The notes below the pieces were generated by a model. The model was not told the origin of the DNA. It searched no databases and saw nothing but the letters and a program-made list of their open reading frames with translations. A program made the position numbers and the translations under genes. From NCBI GenBank assembly GCA_012656075.1, contig JAAKBF010000378.1:186001-250000 (forward strand): 64,000 nucleotides of DNA. The letters run 5' to 3'. Shown here piece after piece: positions 31,640 to 41,330 of this stretch. This DNA is from Phytophthora hibernalis. Lineage: Eukaryota > Oomycota > Peronosporomycetes > Peronosporales > Peronosporaceae. The first letter of the stretch is position 1. Every line of letters starts with the position of its first letter.

Positions 31640-32391
31640 GCCGGCGAATATTGCACCGATCTCCACTAAAGCGAGAGAATATCAATCTCGCCATCAGATC
31701 TCCGGCACATCGCCGAAAGGATCCGCTTCCAAGCGTACTGCCGTGGTCCTGGTCGCCATGAAGTGTGCTCTCTTCGTGAGGCGGTCAACTATAACCATCA
31801 CAGCATTGAAGTTCTGCAGCTTCGTCACTGGTAGACCCACTACGAAGTCCTTTGTGATGTGCTTTCAGCGTCCTTCAGGGATGCCGAGCGGATTCAATTC
31901 CCCTGCTTCTTTCGTCCGCATTGTTTTGGTGCGCATACACATTTCGCAAGATCCACAGTAAGCTCGGACGGTGGTTGCCATGAATGGCCAATAGTATTTG
32001 CGCTGAAAGAACAGGAGAGTCTTGGACACGCCTGGGTGGCACAAACCGCTGTATCGTGCTCTTCAAACAGGATACGTTCGCGAACAACTTGGTTATCTGG
32101 AATGCACCGCCGCAGCTCCTGTTCAGATTGCGACTGGTAGTACAGGAGACCCTCTTGGAGTTGAAATTGTCGAGGCGAGCCGTTTTTGGCATATTTTCGA
32201 AGCGCGAGAGTGATGACTCTGCAGATGTCGCACTCAGTCGCTGCCAAACCGGTCCGAAGTACGAGTCGTTTTCATACAAACGAGCACAGTGTTGTTGTGC
32301 CGTTGTGGAGGGAGACGACAGGGCCTGCTGACCGTACAAATGTGTCATGACATCATCGTCGGCGTTTTCAGCAGTAGCCTTTTTCAGTAAT
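31640..32391 (-). pseudogene. pol: E3 integrase, truncated
   Basis: RCIPDNQVVRERILFEEHDT, then in another frame the zinc-domain end and start of the core (KDFVVGLPVTKLQNFNAVMV, IVDRLTKRAHFMAT). The core breaks off after the first catalytic Asp region, at about 31690. Three shifts. Confidence 0.72.
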
Positions 32392-32975
32392 TCAGCATGA
32401 GAAATACTTCTTGTAAGTCTGGGTTTCGAGAGATAAAATCTGCAACGATTTTGCTGTTCCCTCTTTCCACTGGAAGCGGGACTGATACAAGCCAAGCTCG
32501 TTCAGCCAGCTTGCAAGACGTTGGGAACATGTTTTCTGCGTCAAAATGGACTCCAGCGTACGATGATCCGTGCTGATCTCGAACGGCTTATCGATGAGGT
32601 AGACCTTCCACGTGAGCATTGCATAAAGCGCAGCGATGAGTTCCTTTTCTCTGGTCGGGTATTTGATCTCTGCTTAAGAGAGCTTCCGTCCCCCGTACGC
32701 GATCACGCACTCGTGCCCTACATCATCGAGTTGATACAAGTATCCGCCGACTGCGTAGTCAGAAGCATCCATTTTCATGCAGAAGGTTAAGTCAAAGTCG
32801 GGATGCGCGAGTATGGGCGGGTTGGAGAGTCGTAGCTTGAGTTCATCAAAGCATTGACGCTGCGTGTCATCAAAGTTTAGTTGCTCGCTGCGACTTTCGC
32901 CTTTCAACATTTGTGTTAACGGCGCAGTGAGCTCCGCAAAACCAGTGCAATACTTGAGCACGTACACGCAGGTGC
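32392..32975 (-). pseudogene. pol: E3 RNase H
   Basis: LTFCMKMDASDYAVGGYLYQ (Asp), EIKYPTREKELIAALYAML-type region across a shift near 32650, and FEISTDHRTLESIL (Asp), then RLASWLNELGLYQSRFQWKE. Catalytic acids appear kept. One shift. Confidence 0.8.
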
Positions 32976-33809
32976 TCATAACGACTGCAGCTCGAGCTTG
33001 GTCCGGGGAAGTGACCATTGCTCAATGAGGCGGGCCTTATTGGGGTCCATGCGAGTACCTTCAGCTCCAGTGAAGTCGTCCAAGCAGGAGATTTCCTTCG
33101 CACAGAATGTGCACTTCGCCAGCTTGACGTACGATTGTTCGCGTTTGCAGCGCTCAAGGACCCTTTCCAACGCGACCAAGTGCCCATTCACGTCATCGGA
33201 GGGGGTGAACACGAACAGGTCGTCGAAGTACGCCTTGCAGAATTCACTCTGGTCAGCGAACACGCTCTGAATAAGGCGAGTAAACATCGCGGGGCTACAC
33301 GAGAGCCCCATCGGCGTTACCAAATACTCGAACAGGCCGTCTTGAGTGGAGAAAGCTTTATAAGGAACGTCCTGCTCTCGAAACCGTACTTGGAAGAAGC
33401 CCCATAACAGATCCATTGCTGAAAACATCCTGCCGGAGCGCATGGCGTCGTAAATATCTTCTTACCGCGGGACTGGGGTCGCTGGCATCCCGATTTCAGC
33501 TTTGATTCCACGAAAATTGTGAACGATGCGCCAGTCAACCGCCTTCTTCACACAGAATGTCGGCGCCGAAAAGGGAGCCTTAGAGTGACGGATTATGCCG
33601 GCTTCGAGCATCTCTTGAGTCGAGGCACGAATGGCTGCCTTCATGTCTTCACTCAGCCGAAACTGCTGCCGTGCCACTGAAGTATCGTCAACGAGCTCAA
33701 TTTCCGCTTTAATGTCGTTTTCGCGTGTTGGTGGGAACTCAGGAAGATGAGCGCGGAACACAACGTCCTTGTACTTCAGGACTAAGGTTTCCGCGGGATG
33801 CCCTTCCAT
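32976..33809 (-). pseudogene. pol: E3 reverse transcriptase
   Basis: Fingers: AEIELVDDTSVARQQFRLSE, APFSAPTFCVKK, DWRIVHNFRGIKAE; a shift at 33465; palm: MFSAMDLLWGFFQVRF, YLVTPMGLSCSPAMFTRLIQ, KAYFDDLFVFT (YFDD intact); then the connection GTRMDPNKARLIEQW. Apart from the one shift it looks complete. Confidence 0.85.
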
Positions 33810-34787
33810 AGCTTCCCAGTCCTGAGCCTTTTCCGCCTAGCCTTGTCTGTGACGTCATGTTGGATCATAAAGCAGAAATCGTTGTCAGATGCACGTAATA
33901 GTTTCTTCAGCCACTTGCTCGACACGACACGGGTTGGCCCATAACACGAATCGTAATCTTGATGCACGTAGCGTTGTGGCGCACTGTCATCACCAGAAGC
34001 TTCTAGGTGGGCAGACATTTTCCGTGTGGTTCCTTTTCTTGCAGTTTTTGCAGTACACAGTCTAGTCACCACTGTAGGATTCAGTCGATGTGTTTTTGCC
34101 GCTATTGTCGGTGCTGGATTTGGCTGCAGGTTTAGCTTGCTCTTTGCCAGGTGGCCGCGTTTGCGCGGGCTTTGCGTCTTCAAAACGCTGTGCGATTCCT
34201 CCAGCGTCTCGAATCATTTCGTGAGACATACCCACTCGTGTCCGGACGCATGTTCTGCTGAAAGAACCATCTATTGACCACTTCGAGAAGATCGGTGTCG
34301 ACTTGCGCCAGTAGGTGCAGGTACATGGATGTGTACTCCTGCTGCGACTTGCCCGGTTTAAGTTCGTACATTTTGGTGAGAGTCTTGAACTTGAAATCCT
34401 TATCACGAAAGCGTGTACGGATGCGTTCCTTTTAAGATCTGCCAGGTCAATGGACTTGTTCTTAGCGAGATCTTGATATCTCGGTACGAAGCTTGGGTAT
34501 CTACTCCCTAGGTTGGCAAACGCCATATCTGAAAAAGACGACGAGAGCTCATGCATCTCGGTCTGGAAATCAGTAGAGTACTGTTCGGTGCTGAAGATCC
34601 ACAGCTTTAGGTCGTCGTCGTCGCTGCCCTCGAAGCGCGGTGGGTCAGATTTCTCCCGCGCTGGTCGGGGACGTGACTGGGCCTGAATGATTTGCTGCTG
34701 AATCTGCGCCGTCTGAGCCAGCAGTTGGCTCATTTGTGTTGACTGCTCTTGCGTCGTTTGGAGCGCGAATTGAGGCATCTGCGCCAG
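33810..34787 (-). pseudogene. gag: E3 gag and gag-pol linker
   Basis: Begins in frame from the adjacent LTR: QMPQFALQTTQEQSTQMSQL, Gln-rich, then the capsid-like DPPRFEGSDDDDLKLWIFST and EQYSTDFQTEMHELSSSF. After a shift near 34430 come MYELKPGKSQQEYTSMYLHL and LLAQVDTDLLEVVNRWFF. A basic stretch and a half-visible zinc knuckle (CKKRNHTENVC, 34020-34055) end gag. No protease motif (DTG/DSG) was found before RT. Confidence 0.75.
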
Positions 34788-35199
34788 TGTGGTGTTGTGA
34801 TTCACAGAAAACGTCGTTAGTTCGACTTCCAAGCAACAGAACGACAATTCGCCGAGTCAGGTCGGCGATGTTGGGCTTGCGCAGGGTTCCTGTCGGTTCC
34901 CTTTGCGGTACGCCCCAGCCGGGGTTCAGTTGAGTGTTGTTCCCAACAAGTACCAAGCTCCAAACTCTCCAGAGACTCGCCTGAGCGGGGCGGTCTCTGT
35001 GCAAAACCCTGTGCTCTCCACCAAAGGATGAACGGCAGCGCGCGAGCGCATTTACAGGTCACCAGGCGCAGATTACGCCCAGCTAGGAGGTTACGGTGTC
35101 CTGGGTTGTGCAGACCCACCGGCTCGTCGAATCGACGAGACTTGTCTTCGCTTGGTAGCGAGAAGTGCCCACCCCGGGCCGACCTTGATTTTTGGCGCT
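34788..35199 (-). repeat. E4 3' LTR, truncated (412 bp)
   Basis: TGTGGTGTTGTGATTC ... TTTTTGGCGCT aligns with 43629-44040. The remaining 524 bp of the full LTR (U3 in the element's orientation) are missing, and unrelated sequence follows from 35200. Confidence 0.9.
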
Positions 35200-35347
35200 C
35201 GACCTGCCTGCTTGTATTCATAGGTCGGTGGTATTTTGTCATATGCAATAGCTTTTAACACTCGTCTGCAACTTGCACCATTTGCAGACGGTTTTCACGT
35301 TTCTTTTGTCGAAGATAGTCAAAGAGAAGACCTCCACACGATAAATT

Positions 35348-35710
35348 CTACAGTGGTTCCCAGCTGGGTTCGTCATAGCCTACCCATTTTACCAGAAACC
35401 GGCACTGGTCTCGGTCCGTACTCGTTGAGAGTGGCATTTCGTCCTTAAGGATGACTTCGACTTCATATCGACCAGTCCGCTCGTCAGGTTCCCAGCTGTC
35501 TTCTGCCAGCAGTTCCTCGTCGAAATCTAATCGATCGGTTTCGCTGAGTCCTTTGACTAGCGAAGTCGTAGGCCTTTCGCCGAGTTCGGTCACTTTCTTC
35601 AGCCTGGACACGTGGACTACTGGATAGAACCGGTAGCCACTCTTGTCTGGCAACTCCAGCTCGTAGGCGAGCTCATCGCTCTTCTGTTTGATCCGAACGG
35701 ACCATGCCAC
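35348..35710 (-). CDS. pol: E4 integrase C-terminal end and chromodomain
   Basis: Frame through YELELPDKSGYRFYPVVHVS and LKKVTELGERP (integrase tail), then the chromodomain GRYEVEVILKDEMPLSTSTD, CRFLVKWVGYDEPSWEPL. In chromoviruses this domain steers integration to marked chromatin. No stop inside this block. Confidence 0.85.
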   Translation of the reverse strand: MAWSVRIKQKSDELAYELELPDKSGYRFYPVVHVSRLKKVTELGERPTTSLVKGLSETDRLDFDEELLAEDSWEPDERTGRYEVEVILKDEMPLSTSTDRDQCRFLVKWVGYDEPSWEPL

Positions 35711-36931
35711 CGATGGGCTAACTTCTTCTTCAGGTCTGGTTTGACACGCTCCATGAACAGCCAGACTTGGTCTCCAATCTTGAACAGAGACTGTTTTGAC
35801 TCGGCGATTCCGTCGCTATTATTTGCTTCAGCTGTCTCCTCGCTCGTCGAGTCTTTCGGTATGACTTTCTGCTCGCTCCGACTCAGCGAGTCGTTGTGTT
35901 CCTTTGCTCTCCGGGCCTTTTCTTTCAGCTGGTACTCATAGGCTAGCTTGAGTGCTATTTCCCGTTGTTGGTTAGACTCTCGACGCCATTTTGTGGCTTT
36001 CGCAGAGGTGGTTTGTTTCGCTGAGTCTTTCGAGACTCGGCGAATGGAGGATGTCATCGATTTAAGTGTTGACTCAGCGTCCCAGTCGTGCACTAAGTAG
36101 GATGGCGTTTCTCGCCGAGTCGAATCCTTCGAATTGTTGATGGCATAGATTAGTTTCTCAGCGATGGCGTCCCAGTCAACTTGAAGTGGGTCTTCCACCT
36201 AGACACGCACCGTTTGGATCATGGTCTTCACACTGCGTTCCTGCTGTCCGTTCGCTTGTGGTCGGTAGCTCAGTGTAGCACGAGACCTAGACTGCATCAT
36301 CTCCGAGAAAGTCTGAAAGACTTCGCTCATAAATCTTGGGTCTCTGTTGTGTCGGATGAGCGATGGTGCACCAAATCGACGGAATATGCACTCTTCGAAT
36401 GCTTTAGCTACTTCGAGTGCCCCAGTATCGCCCGTCGCCTTAGCGGTGACAAACCCGGTGAAGTGGTCTTGGAATAGCAGGAGAGCCGTGTTTCCTCGCT
36501 GAGTCTTGCAAGGGTATAACGAAGCCCATCGACACAATCTGGAAAGGTCGATCGAAGACGACGTTACCTGGCGAATATCCGCGAAGTTGAGGCTTGCTCT
36601 TACTGGTGTTGCAATCTTCACAGGCTTGCACATGCTTGACCACATCGGCATACAGACCGATCCAATAGCAATCGGCCTTCACTCGGTGATAAGTCCTGAC
36701 GATGCCTTGGTGTCCACCTTCAATGGAGTTATGGCAATTCGCCAAGATTTCGTCGATGAGTGTAGTTGGCACTACCATTCTTAGCTTCGTGTCGTGCTCG
36801 TCGGGTCTACCTCGCTCTCTGCGACGGATCATGTAATATAGTAAGCCGTCCTCGCTGAGTACAAAATTATCGGCTACTTTGCCGGCGTCGCCGGCTCTTC
36901 GCCGAGTGAGCTCATCGAATTCACCTCGCAA
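35617..36931 (-). pseudogene. pol: E4 integrase
   Basis: Zinc domain (NCHNSIEGGHQGIVRTYHRV ... CEDCNTSKSK), core and C-terminal domain in three frames. The first catalytic Asp is Gly (SMGFVIPL versus SMDFVIPL in E5) and the second is Asn (RHNRDPRFM versus HDRDPRFM in E5), while the Glu (NGQQERSVKT) stays. The inactive core plus shifts near 36480 and 36190 show long decay. C-terminal SLFKIGDQVWLFMERVKPDL and LAHRWHGPFG are readable. Confidence 0.85.
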
Positions 36932-37409
36932 ATTTTTTTCAGCTCAGACCATCGACATTCTTCGTCTTGCGCCGTTGATATCCGGCCTCGTCGCTCAGCT
37001 TGGACCACTAGAGGGTTGACGTCTTCAGCACTTGGCACTTCCTGATGTTCTGGGTAAGCTCTGCCCTGCTCTACTACCCGTTGAGCTTCTGGAGGTTGGT
37101 ACTCCATTTCGAACTTGTCGACTGGACTATCATTGTCGGGTAGACTCGGTGAATCGGACTCTACTAGCACGTCGGGTGCCGGTTCGCTCGCTGGGTCTAG
37201 TTCTTCGTCTTCGGCGAATCGAACTCGGCGAACTGGTTGAGTTTGACTTCGAGTAATCGCTGAGACTTTAGGAAGGACTTCTTCTGCTTCCTTCGTCGGG
37301 CTTTCCTCGACGTACAGCTTTTCTTGTATCCGGTTCAACGTCTTTAGCTCAGCTTTGCGGTCACCGCTAAGAACGACACACCCAGCTTTCGCTTCTAGAG
37401 CTTCCGTGG
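36932..37409 (-). other. E4 RNase H-integrase linker
   Basis: Readable acidic linker (ITRSQTQPVRRVRFAEDEEL, ESDSPSLPDNDSPVDKFEME) between the second RNase H and the integrase. No domain. It is the longest inter-domain spacer of pol. Confidence 0.6.
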
Positions 37410-37863
37410 CTAACGTTTCCGCCGCTGGTTGTAGCACCGGACTACGTGGAGGTAGCGTACGGAGTTGAGGCGATCGATGAGTTCCTTGTGGCGCGCCAAC
37501 TGAATTTGCAACGTCTCCTTCCTGCATGGGATCACCCCCATGGATTGCTGGATTGCGAGCCTGGAATCGCCGACTATGATAAGGTCGGCGATGCCCCGGT
37601 CAAGGGCCGCGATGACGCCGTTATTCATTCCGGAGTACTCGGCGATATTGACCGTGGTTTCCAAGGCGGACGCGCAGCGATCACAATGTCCCACATCGGC
37701 AACCGCCACAAGATCCACGAGCAACTACCATAGCCGCCATACTTCTCCGTCTTCGCCGACCCGTCGAATGACAGGACGTATCCCTCAAAGTCGTGTGGCA
37801 CGTGCGCATATAGCAATTCTGGGTCCAGGCGGACACTCGCTGAGTTCTTAGATGGTGGTGCAA
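37410..37863 (-). pseudogene. pol: E4 second RNase H
   Basis: YVLSFDGSAKTEKYGGYGSC (Asp), shift, VNIAEYSGMNNGVIAALDRG (Glu), DLIIVGDSRLAIQQSMGVIP (Asp), SVRYLHVVRCYNQ (final Asp region). It lies after a complete first RNase H, so this element has two. Catalytic acids D-E-D are kept. One shift near 37690. Confidence 0.82.
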
Positions 37864-37952
37864 TGTGTGCTAACGACTCGTCGAGCCCAACATGTGGAGT
37901 GATAGAGGTTTACAACAGCTGAGCGAATTCGATATCCCGCTCTCGCACCCGT

Positions 37953-38522
37953 TTAATTTTCAAGTGGTAACATCAGGACGGCGAAGCTCACTGGTCGCCC
38001 GTACAATGTCTTCGACGAGAACACCCACTCTATCGTGGAGAACCGGGTGTAGACATGGATTGTCTTGCCCGCCACCAGCGTATAGCATATCTTCAGCAAT
38101 TGAAGCAACGCAAGCACCTCTCGCTCAGCTGGGTGGTAGTTGACTTCGCTCTCTTTCAGCACTCGGCCACAGAAGCGGACTGGGTGAAGTTTCCCATCAT
38201 GCATCTGCATCAGGGTGCTACTCAACACCCAATCATTGGCAAAGACCATGACATGGTCGTCTTTCGCTGAGTCGAAATGCCTTAGAATAGGTGTTTCTGT
38301 CACCTTCCGCGTTAGCTCAGCGAATGAAGCTCTAGCGGTCGATATGTCGCTTCCACTGCCGAAGTCATCTTCTTTCAGCTGATAAAGCACAGCTCCATTC
38401 AACGCCAGGTTTTGGGTGAACCGGCTGTAGTAATTGAGTGCACCAAGGAACGCCTGCACCCTTTTTCGATGACGGGAAGCGAAGCTCGGCGATCGCAGCC
38501 AGCTTATTGGGATCCGCGGCAA
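37953..38522 (-). CDS. pol: E4 RT thumb and first RNase H, catalytic acids lost
   Basis: Thumb VQAFLGALNYYSRFTQNLAL, then an RNase H fold: DHVMVFANDWVLSSTLMQMH where xTDASxxG is expected, VRFCGRVLKESEVNYHPAER, EVLALLQLLKICYTL (Glu), TIHVYTRFSTIEWVFSSKTL where TDH is expected. So the two Asp are replaced and only the Glu stays. The frame is open for 189 residues. Read as a connection domain. Confidence 0.82.
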   Translation of the reverse strand: MPRIPISWLRSPSFASRHRKRVQAFLGALNYYSRFTQNLALNGAVLYQLKEDDFGSGSDISTARASFAELTRKVTETPILRHFDSAKDDHVMVFANDWVLSSTLMQMHDGKLHPVRFCGRVLKESEVNYHPAEREVLALLQLLKICYTLVAGKTIHVYTRFSTIEWVFSSKTLYGRPVSFAVLMLPLEN

Positions 38523-38534
38523 TTCCGTCGGCCG

Positions 38535-39785
38535 TCACTTTGGACAGGAAGTCGACCATCGGCTGGACAAAATACTCTTGGTGAAGCTCACACTGATTCT
38601 GCACTCAGCGAATCGGGTCAACAACCGGTTGAGCGTGTTGATGCACTCGTCGAAGGTTGCACCTCCAAAGCAAATATCGTCAACGAACGATCGACGACCA
38701 ATGACCGGAATTAGCTGTGACTCGTCCGGTTCACCCGTACGGAACATATCATTTTCAGGGTTGTTGATGAGCTCTTGCAGCGGGTCAGACTCGTCGAGAG
38801 CTCGGTAGTTGGCGTCAAATTTGGTGCTTAACCTCATCGAATCGGCCCCTTGCGCTAGCCGGGATGGCCGTATCTTTCGCTGAGCTGTTGCTGCAGCCTC
38901 AGCGAGCCGCATCTTCTCGGCGAATGTCGCCCAGCCACATCTCGGTTGCTCGCATGACAATCCCAGAGAGCATTGTCGATGAGTCGCTGGTAGATCATGG
39001 GCGCATTTTTAAGCCCAAATGGCATGCGCAGACACTCAAAGTGGCCTAGGCACACACAAAGCCGAAATCTCGCGAGCTCGTCGAGTCATCATTACGGCTC
39101 AGTATCCACTAGCAGCGTCGAGGGAACAGAACCACAAGTAGCTCTCGAGTTCCGTCAGCAGGTCGTCGACCAGCGGCATTGCATATTCCATGCAGACTGT
39201 AATTGCATTCACCAGCTAATAGTCAATGCAAAGCCTAATGTCGACACCATTCTTTTTCATGACGATCACGATAGGCGAGGCCCAAGGACTCTTCGAAAAT
39301 GACACAAGCCCTGCCTGAAGTAGAGCTTTCAAAAGCTCATAGAATTTGCTCAAGTTCTTCAGCGGCACTCGCCGAGCTCGTTGCTTGATGGGTTCGTGCC
39401 CTTGGACGTCAATATCGCAGACCACGCCGTATGCCGGTGGTGGAAGCGCATTTCCACTCGAGATCATGATATTTTCATGCCGTTTCAAGGTTTCGACGAG
39501 CTTCTTTTGCTGTCGGACATCGTGCGCTGGAGATATAACGTTGTCGCCTTTGTAGTCTAGCTTCGTTGATAACGATTCCGTCAGGTCAGGCAAGAAGACG
39601 AGCTCATGAGCGTAATCTGTAACACCCTCATCGCTCGACAAATGTTCAAACTCGACGCGTTCGACCCGTCTTCGAGACGACGTCAGCCGTCGAGAGGTAC
39701 ATCTCGAGTTCTTCGGCGGCCGCGAGAAACCGCAACCGAAGGTCTTCAGTTGGTTTGGGCTCAATGGAGTATCTGATATCTCCAA
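38535..39785 (-). pseudogene. pol: E4 reverse transcriptase with long insert before FVDD
   Basis: Fingers QRARRVPLKNLSKFYELLKA, PWASPIVIVMKKNGVDIRLC; palm across two shifts: GHFECLRMPFGLKNAPMIYQ, LIDNALW; about 105 residues (AEKMRLAEAAATAQRKIRPS ... FRTGEPDESQLIPVIGRR) and then the catalytic SFVDDICFGGATFDEC, ISVSFTKSIL. E1 and E3 have only about 20 residues in this gap. Confidence 0.85.
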
Positions 39786-40466
39786 TTCTCCCGATTCGAC
39801 GAGGGCTTCTGCAGCCTAGGAGTATGTCGTTCGCCGAGGTCCCACTGGTCACCCCTATCCGTTTTGGTGGAGCATCTTCGCTGATGCCCTTCGCTTTGGA
39901 CAGTGGATATCACCGAGTCTTGCTGGTCCAATGGCAGCTGCTGCCCGTTACTCCTTTTTTTCCGTTATGTCGATTAGAGAATCGACACTTTTGATTTCCG
40001 AAATGGTTGAGTTGTCAGGTTTCGGCGGGTCTCTCTCCATGGCCTCACTCTGAGGTATGTCTCCGCTCGCTGAGTTAGATACACCTGTCGGATCTTCGTC
40101 GAGCTCGTCGACTTCTAGCGATTCACAAGCGCTGTCTTCCTCTGGTTGACGGGTCTCGGTTTTATAGCCGTCGGTGTCGTGTACTGTGGCCTTTCGACAG
40201 CGGGAGGCTGTCGGCTAAGCCATTCCATATATAGCCGTTGCTCTTTCCTTAGGAGTTGGTTGTCGAGAGCGCCCTCGTAGACAAGCACTTGCCAGTCGCG
40301 ATATTTCGCTGAGTTCACCCGCACATAACCATCATCCCGCGGCAGTACTCCGTGGGTCATCCATAGAACCACCGGAAGTGGGCTGAACACCACGTCAGGC
40401 TCGCGGTGATGTTCGTCAGCAACACCCGCACGGCTCGTCCTGCAGCGTTGTGCTCGACTGTTGGAA
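39786..40466 (-). pseudogene. E4 protease-RT spacer
   Basis: Readable pieces: VFSPLPVVLWMTHGVLPRDD, YVRVNSAKYRDWQVLVYEGA, RLYMEWLSRQPPAVERPQYT. The same block occurs in E5 (55610-55870) and E6 (63290-63440), so it is a conserved region of this group. Function unknown. Several stops follow it at 39860-40110. Confidence 0.55.
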
Positions 40467-41330
40467 TCACCCTTGCAATTGGCGAACCCACAGCTCATGC
40501 GTCGATTCGCTGGGATGTCGCCGTCTCAACTTGAACTGGGCGATTTCTCTCCCCATAATGTTCAATGTCTCCCGTGGGCCTACGATCACTTCTCGACAGT
40601 ACTCTGTGTCGTCAACATCGCTCGACGACTTGATTAGTGGCACCACGACTTCATCGGGCAGTTTTGCCATTGAATTGTACAAGTCCAGCCTGATACCGGC
40701 TGGTATCATGAAGTCGGTACCCAGGATCAGGTCGACTCCAGCATGATGAGGCATGATCCACACCTCGAATTCGTAAACCACTTCCCACCCCAGCGTAACT
40801 TTAACGATTGCGCGAGAGGTGGTCGCCACCTTTGACTTGGCGATTCCTTGGACATCGATCTTCATGTCGTTGTTGGTGAGTCGCTTCAGTCGCAACTTCC
40901 TAGCGAATGCTTCGGTCACAGCCGACACGTTTGCTCCGGTATCCAACAAGATTTTTGTCCGCTCATCATTCACAGCTCCCATCACTAGAGCTCTCATTCT
41001 CACTCGGCGATCGAATTTCCTCGATGACCACCATCCCAGTCGCTCACCAGGGAGCAACTTCCATCTCTTGGCTTGACCTATCGAAATCATCGGTCGCTGA
41101 GTTCCATCCATACTTCCAATCGCTCGGTCTTCGTCTTCATTCGACTCGCCGAGCCCACAATTCTCGTCCACATCCGTTCGTCCGCTCTCTTCATCACTCT
41201 CATTCTCACTCCACTCGTCGGGCCGTTCCGCTTCCCCAACAAAAGCAAACACGTAGTTCGCTTCGACTGCTGGTTCTGCTGACTGTGGCAGCCCGTTGTT
41301 GTCCAACCCAGTCATGGTTGGCGAGCCCAC
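40467..41330 (-). CDS. E4 retropepsin-like protease
   Basis: 287 open codons. An acidic N-terminal part precedes KILLDTGANVSAVTEAFARK (catalytic DTGA), VKVTLGWEVVYEFEVWIM and HHAGVDLILGTDFMIPAG, the two halves of the retropepsin fold. It ends HPSESTHELWVRQLQG. The preceding gag frame ends within a few bases of its start. Confidence 0.85.
   Translation of the reverse strand: MGSPTMTGLDNNGLPQSAEPAVEANYVFAFVGEAERPDEWSENESDEESGRTDVDENCGLGESNEDEDRAIGSMDGTQRPMISIGQAKRWKLLPGERLGWWSSRKFDRRVRMRALVMGAVNDERTKILLDTGANVSAVTEAFARKLRLKRLTNNDMKIDVQGIAKSKVATTSRAIVKVTLGWEVVYEFEVWIMPHHAGVDLILGTDFMIPAGIRLDLYNSMAKLPDEVVVPLIKSSSDVDDTEYCREVIVGPRETLNIMGREIAQFKLRRRHPSESTHELWVRQLQG

Larger units (their letters stand above)
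31640..34787 (-). mobile_element. E3: truncated gypsy element
   Basis: Minus-strand gag, RT, RNase H and the first half of integrase. The 3' end (rest of integrase, LTR) is missing at about 31640, and the 5' end is cut by the E4-type LTR at 34788, directly inside the gag N-terminus. RT class differs from E4/E5: the catalytic YFDD lies about 20 residues after the SPAMF segment, with no long insert. Confidence 0.82.
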
